DNA of 64,000 bases from Pogostemon cablin (Eukaryota > Streptophyta > Magnoliopsida > Lamiales > Lamiaceae): contig CM043013.1 in assembly GCA_023678885.1 (NCBI GenBank), forward strand, positions 15,346,791-15,410,790. The letters run 5' to 3'. Both the position numbers and the translations under genes were made by a program. The notes below the pieces were generated by a model. The model was not told where the DNA came from, ran no database searches, and worked only from the letters and a program-made list of their open reading frames with translations. Position 1 is the first letter of the stretch. Each line of letters opens with the position of its first letter. This document shows, piece by piece, positions 1 to 9,336 of the stretch.

Positions 1-1498
1 GCATATTCAAACAAACTACCATCTCAACACCACTTGCTTATTCAACATTCTCAAAACATCTTCAATTACACCTTCCTTAATCATCAAAACATAACCAACA
101 AGCATGCATTAAGCAATTCAAGCAATTCAATCAAAAATTCAACATGTTTCCCTCAATGAACTACTTTAATTTCATCAATTTCAAACCAAATCAACATGCT
201 CATTCTATGATATGTTCTATATCCTTGATCAATCAACATAAAATTCAAGTTCTAACAATAATCAAACAACCAAAAACCAAGAAACAAGAATTCATATGAA
301 ACCAATCAAAATATCAACATTCACCATGAAATTCAACCATTCTCAACATCAATCCTCTTATTCACATCGAATTTCTTACCTAAACCTTCAATCCTAGAGT
401 AATTGAGTTGGAAAAACATACCTTGTGACTTGCCCATGGTGAACAACCGATCGAGAACACACAACAACCAAAAATCGCGATTTCAGCCCTAACTCGCGAT
501 GAAATCCGCCCAAATCCGCGACCGAATCGATAATTCAAGGTGTAGTGTTGTGTAATCGATATGAAATCAAGTGTAATTGAAGAATTTTTGCAAGGGTGTA
601 GAGGTTCGAAGAGGGTTCGAGGTTTGGTGTTTCGAAAAAGTGATCGAACCCCTCTGAAAAATTGAACTTAAATCGCGTACCTGGCTTGGTTCGACCTCGG
701 GTTCGATCACCTGAACAGGTCAAACCATGGATGGCGAGGTCGAACCTCTATTCTGGACAAACGAACTTCTCGGTTTGACCAGGGGTTCGACTTGCTAAAC
801 AGGTCGAACCTTTCTTGAATTGGTCGAACCCCTCTTCTGGAAAACAGAGTGCTTCAAACTGACAGGTTCGACCATAGGTTCGACCTCCTGATCAGGTCGA
901 ACAACTATGGCTTTGGTCGAACCACCTCTCTGGACAACTTTCGATGCCGGTTCGACTTCTTCTGCTTTTGTTCAACCTCTGGCTTTGGTCGAACCACTCC
1001 TAGAGTTGGTCGAACCTTCCTCCTGATTTCCAAAACTGAGTGTTCTTCATTTACTACATACTTCAAGCTTCAACACAACTTCATTAGGTACAATCTAGAG
1101 CACAACTTCAAAAATTCTTCCACATAACATCATTCATGAGTATCTCCGTAAAAGAAAACACAACCAAAAACCACTGAACATTAGGCAAGTTGTAAAAAAT
1201 CGTCACATCAAAATCGATTAAAATTTCAATATGGCCGCAAAAACCAACTCCTCTAACAAACAATACAAAGAAAAGATTATACTCTTAATGCTTCAATGAG
1301 GTAATAACATCACACCCCCCCAAACTTAGTAAAAACGTAAGTCGAAACTAAGTTTGAAAAGAGATGTAATTGCCGATTAGTAAGCATCTTAAATATAAAA
1401 ATTTCTTACTCACACAAAAGAAATAAAGCAATAAAACGGAAGAGTAAGCTCTCAACAAGCGCTCATGTTTAACGTCGTAGAGTCACGACGGTACCAAA
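1..1498 (-). other. Element A 3' spacer after integrase (env-like leader, putative intron)
   Basis: No protein frame is convincing here. On the minus strand the segment starts after integrase and passes a G-run motif, AAGTTTGGGGGGTG, at about 1311-1330. It then crosses a word cluster (540-1010) and reaches a short ATG frame at 437. That frame is followed by a good splice donor, ACAAG|GTATGT, near 423. Element B has the same G-run motif and a matching donor-like GTATGTTTTC after its integrase, so this is homologous post-integrase sequence and not an LTR. No copy of the 5' LTR start is visible, so the 3' LTR is outside the window. Positions 1-420 would be intron-like, AT-rich sequence. Confidence 0.6.
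540..1015. repeat. Cluster of GGTTCGACC / GGTCGAACC words (element A 3' spacer)
   Basis: The nonamer GGTTCGACC and its reverse complement GGTCGAACC recur many times, often as paired inverted copies, for example around the palindromic core CTGATCAG near 890. Linking phrases such as AAAACAGAGTGCT are shared with the cluster in the gag-protease linker of the same element. Confidence 0.9.
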
Positions 1499-2377
1499 TC
1501 AGAACAAGGTATCATCAAAAATGACACACGCATCATCCGGCGACCTATAATGCTTCAATCGATGCCCATTCGCCGTGATAACGTCTCCATATTTGTCAAT
1601 AAGCTCAAAACTCCCCCCTCCTAAGGCTCGATGAATCATGAACGGTCCCGTCCACTTAGACTTCAACTTGCCTGTAAAAAGCTTCAAACGAGAGTTAAAA
1701 AGTAGTACCTCATCTCCTTGCTTGAACTCCTTGTATGAAATCTTAGAATCATGCCACCTCTTCATTCGTTCCTTATAAATCTCTGAATTCTTGTAAGCAC
1801 GACTCCTAAACTCATCCAATTGATTCATGTGAGTTATCCTCAACTCCTTCACATCTTTAAGGGTCAAGTTCAAGCGACGCAAAGCCCAAAACGCTTTGTG
1901 TTGAATTTCTACAGGTAAGTGGCACGGCTTCCCATAGACAATTTGATACGGTGACATATCTAACACCATCTTGTAAGCGGTCCGGAACCCCCATAACACA
2001 TCATCAAGCTTCATAGCCCAATCCTTTCTATTAGTTCCTACCACTTTCTCTAGAATCTGCTTTATTTGACGGTTGGAGACCTCTGCCTGCCCATTCGCTT
2101 GCGGATGATAGGGTGTAGTAACCCTATGCTTAACACTATAATCCTTAAGCACCTTCTCCAGAAATTTATTGACGAAGTGGGAACCTCCATCACTAACTAG
2201 TGCTCTAGGAACTCCATAACGGGCAAAAATATGTTTCTTCAGGAAAGATAAAACAACTTTCGAGTCATTAACACGAGTAGGAATCACTTCCACCCACTTC
2301 GAAACATAATCCACCGCAAGAAGATGTAGAGAAACCCATTCGACTGGGGAAAAGGCCCCATAAAATCGATCCCCCAT
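1499..2377 (-). CDS. Integrase, catalytic core and C-terminus (element A)
   Basis: This frame holds the rest of a Ty3/gypsy DDE integrase. The second acidic residue lies in LVSDGGSHF (about residue 60). The catalytic Glu is in PYHPQANGQAEVSN (about 90-103). A C-terminal region follows with the GPFMIHRALGGGSFEL-type motif typical of Athila/Tat elements. The first catalytic Asp (IDFMGPF) is in the overlapping upstream frame, so one frameshift near 2340 separates the two halves. The listed ATG is only the first one in this frame and not a true start. Integrase would insert the cDNA into the host genome. The frame is otherwise uninterrupted to its stop. Confidence 0.9.
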   Translation of the reverse strand: MGDRFYGAFSPVEWVSLHLLAVDYVSKWVEVIPTRVNDSKVVLSFLKKHIFARYGVPRALVSDGGSHFVNKFLEKVLKDYSVKHRVTTPYHPQANGQAEVSNRQIKQILEKVVGTNRKDWAMKLDDVLWGFRTAYKMVLDMSPYQIVYGKPCHLPVEIQHKAFWALRRLNLTLKDVKELRITHMNQLDEFRSRAYKNSEIYKERMKRWHDSKISYKEFKQGDEVLLFNSRLKLFTGKLKSKWTGPFMIHRALGGGSFELIDKYGDVITANGHRLKHYRSPDDACVIFDDTLF

Positions 2378-4740
2378 ACATCGAATATCTCTACGACAAT
2401 GCTAGGCTGCAATGGCATCTCATCTCTCCTACCTATATTACCCATGCGCTGACATCTATCACAAGACGCCACATAGCTCTCACTATCTCTAAACAATGTA
2501 GGCCAATAAAGAGCAGATTGAAGTACCTTAGCTGCAGTCTTTTGCGCTCCGAAATGCCCCCCATTCGGTTGTGCATGACAGAACTCCAGCACACTTTCCA
2601 TTTCCATCTCGGGTACACATCTTCGGACAATAGAATCTGTACAAATCTTGTAAACAAATGGATCATACCATATAAATATCTCAACTTCCCTACGAAATTT
2701 CGCAAGTTGATATCGATTGAGATCCCTTGGAATTTCACCAATGACAATGTAATTAACATAATCCGCGTACCATGGATCCATACCTTGCGCTGCAACCACA
2801 CATGCTCGCTCGGTACCTTCAACAGCCATAGCCATGATCTTCTCATCAGGGAACATCTCTTCAATATACTCGAAAGAATTATCACAATGCTCCCTAGTCT
2901 CCAACCTTGACAAGTGATCTGCCAACACATTTTCTGTTCCTTTCTTATACCGGATCTCCAAGTCAAACTCCTGCAGTAGTAGAATCCACCTTATATTCCT
3001 AGGCTTCGTCTCCTTCTTCTCCATCAAATAATGAATCGCTGAGTGATCCGTATACACAATCGTCTTCATGCCAACCAAATACTGACGAAACTTATCGAAT
3101 GCATACACAATAGCCAAAAACTCCTTTTCAGTCACCGTGTAATTCTTCTGTGCCGCATCGAAAGTCTTACTCGCGTAGTAAATGGCGCAGAACTTCTTCT
3201 CCCTTAGCTGCCCAAGCACCACACCCAATGCTACATTACTCGCATCACACATAAGTACAAACGGTTGAGTCCAGTCCGGTGTGATCAAGATAGGGGCAGT
3301 AATAAGCGCCTCCTTCAAAACTTGAAAAGCTGTTAGACACTCATTATTAAACACAAAAGGAATATCCTTTTCAAGTAAATGAGATAAGGGCTTAGAGTAT
3401 TTTGAGAAGTCTTTAATGAATCTCCTGTAAAAACCGGCGTGTCCAAGGAAGGACCGCACTCCTCTTTCATTGGTCGGTGGTGGAAGCTTCTCAATTGCCA
3501 CCACTTTAGCACGATCTACCTGTAATCCCTTGGCGGAAACATGATGCCCAAGAACAATCCCATCCTTCACCATGAAGTGGCACTTCTCCCAATTCAAGAC
3601 AAGATTAGTTTCTTGACACCTCTTCAAAACAACAGTAAGGTTAGACAAACACATATCAAAAGAAGAACCAAAGACTGAAAAATCGTCCATGAATACTTCC
3701 ATGATCTTCTCTATCAAACCATCAAAAATCGCCATCATGCATCTCTGAAAAGTAGCAGGCGCATTACACAATCCAAACAGCATCTTCCTAAAAGCAAAAG
3801 TCCCATAGGGGCAAGTAAAAGTGGTCTTTTCTTGATCCTCGGGAGCAATCATGATTTGATTATACCCCGAGTATCCATCCAAGAAACAATAAAACTCATA
3901 CCCTGCAAGACGATCCAACATTTGATCCATAAACGGAAGAGGAAAATGGTCCTTACACGTGTTCTCATTCAGTTTCCTGTAATCCACACATGTACGCCAT
4001 CCCGTAGGAATTCTCGTGGCTATAGCTTCTCCATCCTCAGCTTTCACTACAGTCATGCCCCCCTTTTTAGCAACTACATGCAATGGACTCACATGGGGAC
4101 TATCACTAATAGGATATATAATTCCAGCATCCAACCACGTAAGAATTTGCTTCCTTATCACCTCTTGAATTGCGGGATTCACCCTACGCTGATTCTGAAC
4201 ACTAGCTTTGGCTTCATCCAACAACCTAATCCGATGCATACAATACGAAGGACTAATACCTTTCAAATCATCAAGTGACCACCCTATTGCAGACTTGTAC
4301 TTCCTTAAGACATCTAATAACTCCTCAAGTTGATCATCATTAAGGGAAGAAGATACAATTACCGGATATTGTGCATTATCACCAAGAAAAGCATACTTCA
4401 AGTGATCCGGCAATGGTTTCAACTCCTCTTTTCTTTTCTCCACTGGAGTGGTTTCGTTATCCAAAGGCAAGTACTTCCTGGTCCATTTGACTTCTTCCAC
4501 TTTATTTCTTTCCAATGCAAACCTGTCATCACCCAAAGCAAGTAAGTTTTCAAGAAATTCAATACATACCTCGTTAGAAAGTCCGTCATGCTCCGTAGTG
4601 GGATAAGTAAGAGACTCCATCAAACATGTCTCTAGAGGATCCTTTGACAAGATCAGAGACATATCCTCCTTCACAATCTCCTCCACCACGTCAATACTAT
4701 AACATTGGGACTCCATTGGCATCTTCATTGCTTTGTCCAA
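2284..4740 (-). CDS. Reverse transcriptase - RNase H - integrase N-terminus (element A)
   Basis: An 818-residue open frame. The RT core includes a WRTCVDYRKLNENT-like motif and the catalytic box FMDDFSVFG at about residue 350. RNase H starts at LMCDASNVALG (about 497). The tether ends at DHLSR (about 608). The HHCC zinc finger of integrase spans CHAQPNGGHFG to CDRCQRMG (about 720-762), and the first integrase Asp is in IDFMGPF (about 793). The last few residues are out of frame, and the true reading continues in the integrase frame. Upstream it is separated from the protease by a single in-frame stop near 4755. The length is normal for a gypsy RT-RH block. The catalytic motifs I can see are intact. 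Confidence 0.95.
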   Translation of the reverse strand: MDKAMKMPMESQCYSIDVVEEIVKEDMSLILSKDPLETCLMESLTYPTTEHDGLSNEVCIEFLENLLALGDDRFALERNKVEEVKWTRKYLPLDNETTPVEKRKEELKPLPDHLKYAFLGDNAQYPVIVSSSLNDDQLEELLDVLRKYKSAIGWSLDDLKGISPSYCMHRIRLLDEAKASVQNQRRVNPAIQEVIRKQILTWLDAGIIYPISDSPHVSPLHVVAKKGGMTVVKAEDGEAIATRIPTGWRTCVDYRKLNENTCKDHFPLPFMDQMLDRLAGYEFYCFLDGYSGYNQIMIAPEDQEKTTFTCPYGTFAFRKMLFGLCNAPATFQRCMMAIFDGLIEKIMEVFMDDFSVFGSSFDMCLSNLTVVLKRCQETNLVLNWEKCHFMVKDGIVLGHHVSAKGLQVDRAKVVAIEKLPPPTNERGVRSFLGHAGFYRRFIKDFSKYSKPLSHLLEKDIPFVFNNECLTAFQVLKEALITAPILITPDWTQPFVLMCDASNVALGVVLGQLREKKFCAIYYASKTFDAAQKNYTVTEKEFLAIVYAFDKFRQYLVGMKTIVYTDHSAIHYLMEKKETKPRNIRWILLLQEFDLEIRYKKGTENVLADHLSRLETREHCDNSFEYIEEMFPDEKIMAMAVEGTERACVVAAQGMDPWYADYVNYIVIGEIPRDLNRYQLAKFRREVEIFIWYDPFVYKICTDSIVRRCVPEMEMESVLEFCHAQPNGGHFGAQKTAAKVLQSALYWPTLFRDSESYVASCDRCQRMGNIGRRDEMPLQPSIVVEIFDVWGIDFMGPFPQSNGFLYIFLRWIMFRSGWK

Positions 4741-4752
4741 ATTGAAAAGTAC

Positions 4753-5064
4753 TTATTCTTTGTCCATTCTCAACTTCAGTTCTCCCTTCCGAACATCTAT
4801 CATAGCTCCAGCTGTAGCAAGGAATGACCTCCCCAAGATTAAAGGAACATTATCCTTGTCATCATCCATTTCTAGTACAAGGAAATCCACAGGAAAGACT
4901 AGCTTCTCCACCTTTACAAGAACATCTTCAACAATACCTTTCGGAAACGTCATTGATCTATCTGCCAATTGGAGAGCAATAGTTGTCGGGGTCAGCTCCC
5001 CCAAACCAAGCTTCTGAAAGATGGACAACGGCATCAGATTGATGCTTGCCCCTAGATCGCACAA
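4753..5064 (-). pseudogene. Aspartic protease domain (element A), bounded by stop codons
   Basis: Retropepsin-like domain with the active-site motif CDLGASINLMP and the distal LILGRSFLATAGAMI motif. The reading frame continues upstream in the same phase but meets a TGA just before ALCDLGAS. Downstream a TAA separates it from the RT frame, where element B has an open codon. Both look like single substitutions, the first being compatible with CGA to TGA. The protease would cut the gag-pol polyprotein. This copy could not be made as one polyprotein without readthrough. Confidence 0.85.
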
Positions 5065-5166
5065 AGCTCACCGTGCTGGCCCCTTCCCGATCTCACATAG
5101 AATAGTAAAGCTCCCTGGATCTTTCATCTTTGGTGGCAACTTCTTTTGAATAATTGAGCTACAATT

Positions 5167-5715
5167 CTAAGATAAGTTTACCGTTTCAACTCCGGTTAAG
5201 CTTCGCTTCTTCATCAATATGTCTTTAAGGAATCGAGAATAATATGTCATCTCCATGATTGCCTCTGAAAAAGGGATGTTCAAGCTTATCTTGTTCATTA
5301 TCTCTGAAAACTTCTTGAACTTTTCTTCTAACCCCTTCTTCACTAGCTTGTAGGGAAACGGTGGAGGTATCTTTGTTTTGGGAATCCCCCATTCATCACG
5401 ATCAACCTTCTCCGCTTTCTCCTTTTCAGCTCTTAATCGCTTAGCTCTTTCCCATTTTTTCTCAGCTATTATGTCTGTACTTTGCTCATTCCGTACCACT
5501 GGAGTTGCATCAACATCAAAAGGAACAACATGTGCATCAATCAAAATATCTCTGCGAGGTTCGACTAAGGTTCGACCAGGTTGAGAGGTTGAACCAGGAG
5601 TGTATTGGTCGAACCTCTCTCCTGGAAGACTGATCTCATTCTGCTCCAGAGGTTCGACTTGGGTTCGACCAGCATTGGAGGTCGAACCACTGCCCCCTTG
5701 GTCGAACCTCTTCAC
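5167..5715 (-). pseudogene. Gag-protease linker with translated word repeats (element A)
   Basis: The first part is repetitive, with GRTxVEP, GSTS and RFDQ phrases encoded directly by the GGTTCGACC/GGTCGAACC words. The second part is charged (AEKKWERAKRLRAEKEKAEK), followed by WGIPKTKIPPPFPYKL and the conserved pre-protease stretch PFSEAIMEMTYYSRFLKDIL...KRSLTG. Element B encodes the same stretch at about 12520-12640. The frame ends at a TAG where element B has a sense codon, so this is probably a decayed part of one gag-pol frame. Confidence 0.8.
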
Positions 5716-5925
5716 TGTATAATCTCTATCCTTCGGTTCGACTTAGGTTCGACCTGAAGAGTTGGTCGAACCATTTTGATCGTGGTCGAACCATTCCTGC
5801 GTCAAAACAGAGTGCTCTGGACGATGAGGTTCGACCTGAATAGTTGGTCGAACCCTCTGCGTGTTGGTCGAACTGCTCCTGTGTCAAAACATAGTGCTCT
5901 GGACGATGAGGTTCGATCTGTGGTG
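5555..5925. repeat. Word cluster GGTTCGACC / GGTCGAACC inside gag-pro linker (element A)
   Basis: Direct and inverted copies of the nonamer, with a longer unit duplicated at 5801 and 5883 (82-bp period) that contains GTCAAAACAGAGTGCTCTGG in the first copy. The gag stop codon at 5884 falls inside this repeated unit. Confidence 0.9.
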
Positions 5926-7305
5926 ATCATCAATCTTTTTCTCAAGCTTTTCCTCAAGGCGGTTCACTCTTTCATCATTCTTTACCATGTACCGGTTCAC
6001 AGTATCCTCGAAACCAGGCTTCCCTTCTTCCACCTTTTCTCCCGGATCAACACCCATCGAAAGTTGCACTGCATTGTTCGTATTGCTCCATGAAAATTTA
6101 GGCCTCCTTGTTTGCTGTTGATAACTACCAGAGGGACCACGATTATTAAAGTTCCCTCGATAGTTCCCTTGGTAGTTCCGGTTTCCTTGATTTGGGTACC
6201 TCGTTCCTTGAATACTTTGACCCATGGCATAATTTGCTTCCTCCAATTCTTCTTGGATGGTTCCATTATTCATTATCTCTTGCTGCATGATTGGCACTCG
6301 TTGAGATATCTCGCTGATCTGCTTCTGTTGAGACTCAAGTAGCTTGTTGATATTGGACAAGCTTAAAACGATCTCATCCTCTCTCTTTGTTTTCACCATT
6401 GCTTGTTCAACCTGAGCTACCTTTCCAAGAACATACGTACCTCTAACTCTATCAGTAGGCCAATCCCTCAAATTCATTGATATATCTTCAAACAATCTCT
6501 CGGCCTCAACGGATGACTTAGTAAGCAATGCTCCATTAGAAGAAGCATCAAGTAGCACTCTTGATTCACAGTCCAATCCATTATAGAATATACTGATATA
6601 TTGGGCCTTAGATAACCCATGTTGAGGACACTTCCTTAGCATGTCCTTGAATCTATCCCACGCTTCATGAAATTTCTCACCTCCACAGATAGCAAATTGG
6701 TTAATATCCTGCTTCATCTTAAACACCTTCGAAGGTGGCATATACCTCTCCAAGAACCTTAACTTCAATTGCTCCCACGTGGTGCACTCAGCTGCGTTAA
6801 TAGTATTGTACCAATCCCTCGCCTTTTCAGTAAGCGAGAATTTGAACAAAAGGATCTTCCTAGCATCTTCATGTTCTCCTACGTCTTTTTGAGTACTTGC
6901 ATAGCCCAAGAACTTGTTCAGATGTTGCTGTGGATCCTCGAAAGACCCTCCTGAAAAGGAGTTTCTTTCTATCATGCTAATAAGAGCGGGATGAAGATCG
7001 AACGATGTGTTAGTTCCCCTTGCTCCTAAAAGCTCATAATTTCCAGCCCCATTATTTCTGAAAACCTCTCGGATGGCTAGATTATCCGGATTCGCTACCA
7101 TGTTGACTGTTTCTACTTCTAAATTAACTTCGGTTGTAGCCTCAATCACTTGCGAAATCTGCTCGTCAACCTCGACTCCAAAATTCAGAGCTTCAGTTGG
7201 GTCCATTGTCTTTGCCTTGCTCTTTTTCTTCTTCTTCTTTCTTGATGATGCTCCAATCTCAGGATTATACGGTTCAAGATTACCTTTCTTTGATCTTGTG
7301 AGCAT
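5884..7305 (-). CDS. Gag capsid-type protein (element A)
   Basis: A 473-residue frame starting MLTRSKKG, about 115 nt after the primer-binding site. The retrotransposon gag domain is recognisable at about residues 130-240, with DWYNTINAAECTTWEQLK followed by RFLERYMPPSK. The C-terminus is rich in Asn, Gly and Arg (about 365-395), as in Athila/Tat gag, and no CCHC knuckle is visible. A basic Lys run follows the first 20 residues. The frame ends within the word-repeat cluster, so its last residues are repeat-encoded and the stop probably truncates an original gag-pol frame. The product would package the element RNA in cytoplasmic particles. Confidence 0.9.
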   Translation of the reverse strand: MLTRSKKGNLEPYNPEIGASSRKKKKKKSKAKTMDPTEALNFGVEVDEQISQVIEATTEVNLEVETVNMVANPDNLAIREVFRNNGAGNYELLGARGTNTSFDLHPALISMIERNSFSGGSFEDPQQHLNKFLGYASTQKDVGEHEDARKILLFKFSLTEKARDWYNTINAAECTTWEQLKLRFLERYMPPSKVFKMKQDINQFAICGGEKFHEAWDRFKDMLRKCPQHGLSKAQYISIFYNGLDCESRVLLDASSNGALLTKSSVEAERLFEDISMNLRDWPTDRVRGTYVLGKVAQVEQAMVKTKREDEIVLSLSNINKLLESQQKQISEISQRVPIMQQEIMNNGTIQEELEEANYAMGQSIQGTRYPNQGNRNYQGNYRGNFNNRGPSGSYQQQTRRPKFSWSNTNNAVQLSMGVDPGEKVEEGKPGFEDTVNRYMVKNDERVNRLEEKLEKKIDDHHRSNLIVQSTMF

Positions 7306-7397
7306 ACACCTAAAACGAATAAGAAAGAAAACAACAAAACAAGGTAAATAGTCCTAATAAACTAGAAATAATACAAAAAAAAAGATATTTTACGCCG

Positions 7398-7415
7398 TCC
7401 CCGGCAACGGTGCCA
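7398..7415 (-). other. Primer-binding site, tRNA-Asp type (element A)
   Basis: The minus strand reads TGGCACCGTTGCCGGGGA, seven bases after the LTR end. It matches the Athila/Tat primer site complementary to plant tRNA-Asp, with one difference (A for G at position 5). Confidence 0.9.
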
Positions 7416-8410
7416 AGAACTTGATAGGGGTTTTCTCAACACACAAATTAATCCTCAAGTATAAGGATATCAATTGTAGTCGCGAAGATGACCAAGTTAC
7501 GATATCGAACCCACGAGACGGATAAATATCAATTTTGTATTCCTCTAGTATATTTTAGACTATGTTTGGTAGTTGAATAGGTTTAATGGATAATAACTTC
7601 TAATCGAAATAACAAAAGAAATAGCAAGAGTAGAGAAAAGTGAGTTGTGATCAATAAGAATAATAGGTAGTTCGTCGGGTCATCCAGTTTCACTAGCAAT
7701 TCGTATTTTCATGTGATGGTGTCCGACTCTGCCCTGTGGTTTGTGGACGCATCACTAGACCATGCAGGTTTACTCTATAGACTCAAGTAAATATGCGCTT
7801 GACACGTGTGAATAACATCGGAGCAAGAGATATGCTTCACCCCCCTTTCTAGGTACTATCATAATCAATTATCTTCTACGTCTAGAATCTAACCCGATTT
7901 GATCTCCCTTTTTAGGTACTATAAAGTTATACTCTTCATCCTATTCATCAACCCGAATTTAATTCAATTCATGAATATTCATATAAGACAGTTCTAATAA
8001 TACTTCGGAATCCCTTCACTTAGAATTATAACAATAAACCCTGCTCAGTAGTGAACGCACTCAATCAATAACCATGTTATGTATTCAGACTCTACACAAC
8101 GATCATTGATGCACAAAACGACTATGAGTATGGATTAAATATGCAATCTTATATAAAACAAACCACAGGTAGTGTTGTACGGAGTTTTACACACGAAACA
8201 CGAATTACATCATGAAACTTTCATAACCCTAGAACTACCAAGGTGGTTCTAGCCCATGATTGCTCTAGGAACAATCATGGTTAGATTGATCATTCTTACT
8301 TGAACCTTCAGCGAACCTCTGTCACAGCTCTCCGGATGGATCACCACCTCTACTCTTCCTCTCTTATGATTGACGATCAAAAGCTCCCTTTATTCTCTGT
8401 ATGAGCCTCC

Positions 8411-8418
8411 TTTTATAC
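8411..8418 (-). promoter_or_regulatory. TATA box of element A LTR
   Basis: GTATAAAA on the minus strand, about 95 bp downstream of the word cluster in the direction of transcription. Inferred core promoter at the U3/R boundary. Confidence 0.55.
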
Positions 8419-8508
8419 TTGTAATCACGTCTCTAGGGCTTGAAATGGGCTTTCTAAGTGATCTCACGCGTTTCGGCCTCGAAAATCCGGATAAGATAAG
8501 TTCTCGCA

Positions 8509-8875
8509 CATAGGTTCGACCACGTTAAACAGGTCGAATCCCTGGCCACAGGTCAAACCCCAGGTCGAACCCGCTACTGGAAGAATTCTGCACAGGTTCG
8601 ACCTTCTTAACAGGTCGAACCAATTAGGCCTTGGTCGAACCCCAGGTCGAACCTCAGCACTGGACAACTCCGGCTCCCGATTCGACCAACTGGCAAGTCG
8701 AACTCAAACGTCGTGGTCGAATCCTCTTTCTTGCAAACTGGTTCGACCATGGTTCGACCTGATGGCCAGGTCGAACCAGCCGAGTCGTGGTCGAATCCAT
8801 CTCTGCACGTTCAGCAATGTTGGTTTGACCTGCTGGAGAGGTCGAACCCTCCTCCAGCCAGGTCGAACCCACCTA
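8509..8875. repeat. Word cluster GGTTCGACC / GGTCGAACC in U3 of element A LTR
   Basis: More than ten exact or near-exact copies in both orientations, arranged as inverted pairs separated by about 5-40 bp. Same word as at 540-1015 and 5555-5925. Confidence 0.9.
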
Positions 8876-9088
8876 ATTCTTGGGCGGTTAGCGTGGCTTC
8901 GACTCCGTCTCTTCGATTCTTGGCTCTTTCACTCCGTTTTTGCTAAGAAAACACTCAAATATCTCCACTAACACCTGATTCATGCTAATTCACAATATAT
9001 ATAGGTTTTCCACCTATTTCCACATCAAAACTCTCCAAAACTAGCACAAAACACAGCGCCAAACTTGTGAATTTACACACTCATCACT

Positions 9089-9336
9089 AACCCGAGTAAT
9101 GCAGTTGGGCCTCTTCCAGGAATTGATCCATCCCATAAGCCAGTTGAAGAAAAAACAACAATGGATGATGAGATGAAATTGTTTATGAAACAGCAAGGGG
9201 ACCAGATGAAGCAGCAAGGGGATCAGTTGAACTTGATGGTCAAGCTAATGATGACTAATAATAAGCAATCTGAAATCAGGCAGAAAGGGACTGGGAAAAA
9301 GCAGAAAGAAACTGATATTTTTCTTGGACAATTGCA
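9089..9336 (+). pseudogene. Gag fragment of element B (upstream piece)
   Basis: The frame is open from the left junction, with NPSNAVGPLPGIDPSH, then a Met/Gln/Lys-rich repeat (KQQGDQMKQQGDQLN) and IRQKGTGKKQKETDIFLGQL. This is the coiled segment near the gag C-terminus in this lineage. It is cut at the left by element A and at the right by the CACTA end. Confidence 0.75.

Larger units (their letters stand above)
1..9086 (-). mobile_element. Element A: Athila-type Ty3/gypsy retrotransposon (3' LTR beyond window)
   Basis: Read on the minus strand, the order is 5' LTR (9086-7422), tRNA-Asp-type primer site, gag, protease, RT/RNase H, integrase, then a long 3' spacer that runs off the window. 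The order PR-RT-RH-INT places it in Ty3/gypsy. The FMDD RT box, the primer site and the long post-integrase spacer suit the Athila/Tat branch. It is inserted in the gag of element B. The sequence right of the LTR (from 9089) reads directly into a gag frame, so the expected target duplication CTAAC is 9087-9091. Its left partner is outside the window. RT and integrase frames are long, while gag-pro carries several stops, so this copy is defective but fairly young. Confidence 0.9.
7422..9086 (-). mobile_element. 5' LTR of element A (1665 bp)
   Basis: On the plus strand it runs from TGATAGGGG to ACTCATCA, so it begins TG and ends CA on either strand. It adjoins the primer site on the left and B's gag sequence on the right. 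It aligns in outline with the solo LTR at 10300 (same TGATAGG..TTTTCTCA start and ..TCATCA end). A TATA box, GTATAAAA on the minus strand, lies at 8411-8418. The word cluster at 8509-8870 is immediately upstream of it in transcription direction. Confidence 0.9.

Noticed and set aside
540..1015. CRISPR-like array
   Set aside because: The repeats are 9-bp words in both orientations with irregular spacing in a plant retrotransposon; there are no uniform repeat-spacer units and no cas genes.
1..1310. 3' LTR of element A
   Set aside because: The word cluster suggested it, but neither LTR terminus nor the LTR body aligns here. Element B has matching sequence between integrase and its env-like region, so this is internal spacer.
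2433..2966. Minus-strand frame of 177 codons
   Set aside because: It is a shadow frame within the RT/integrase gene of element A, which has the real motifs.
5776..6342. Plus-strand frames over the gag region
   Set aside because: Antisense shadows of element A gag; no recognisable protein.
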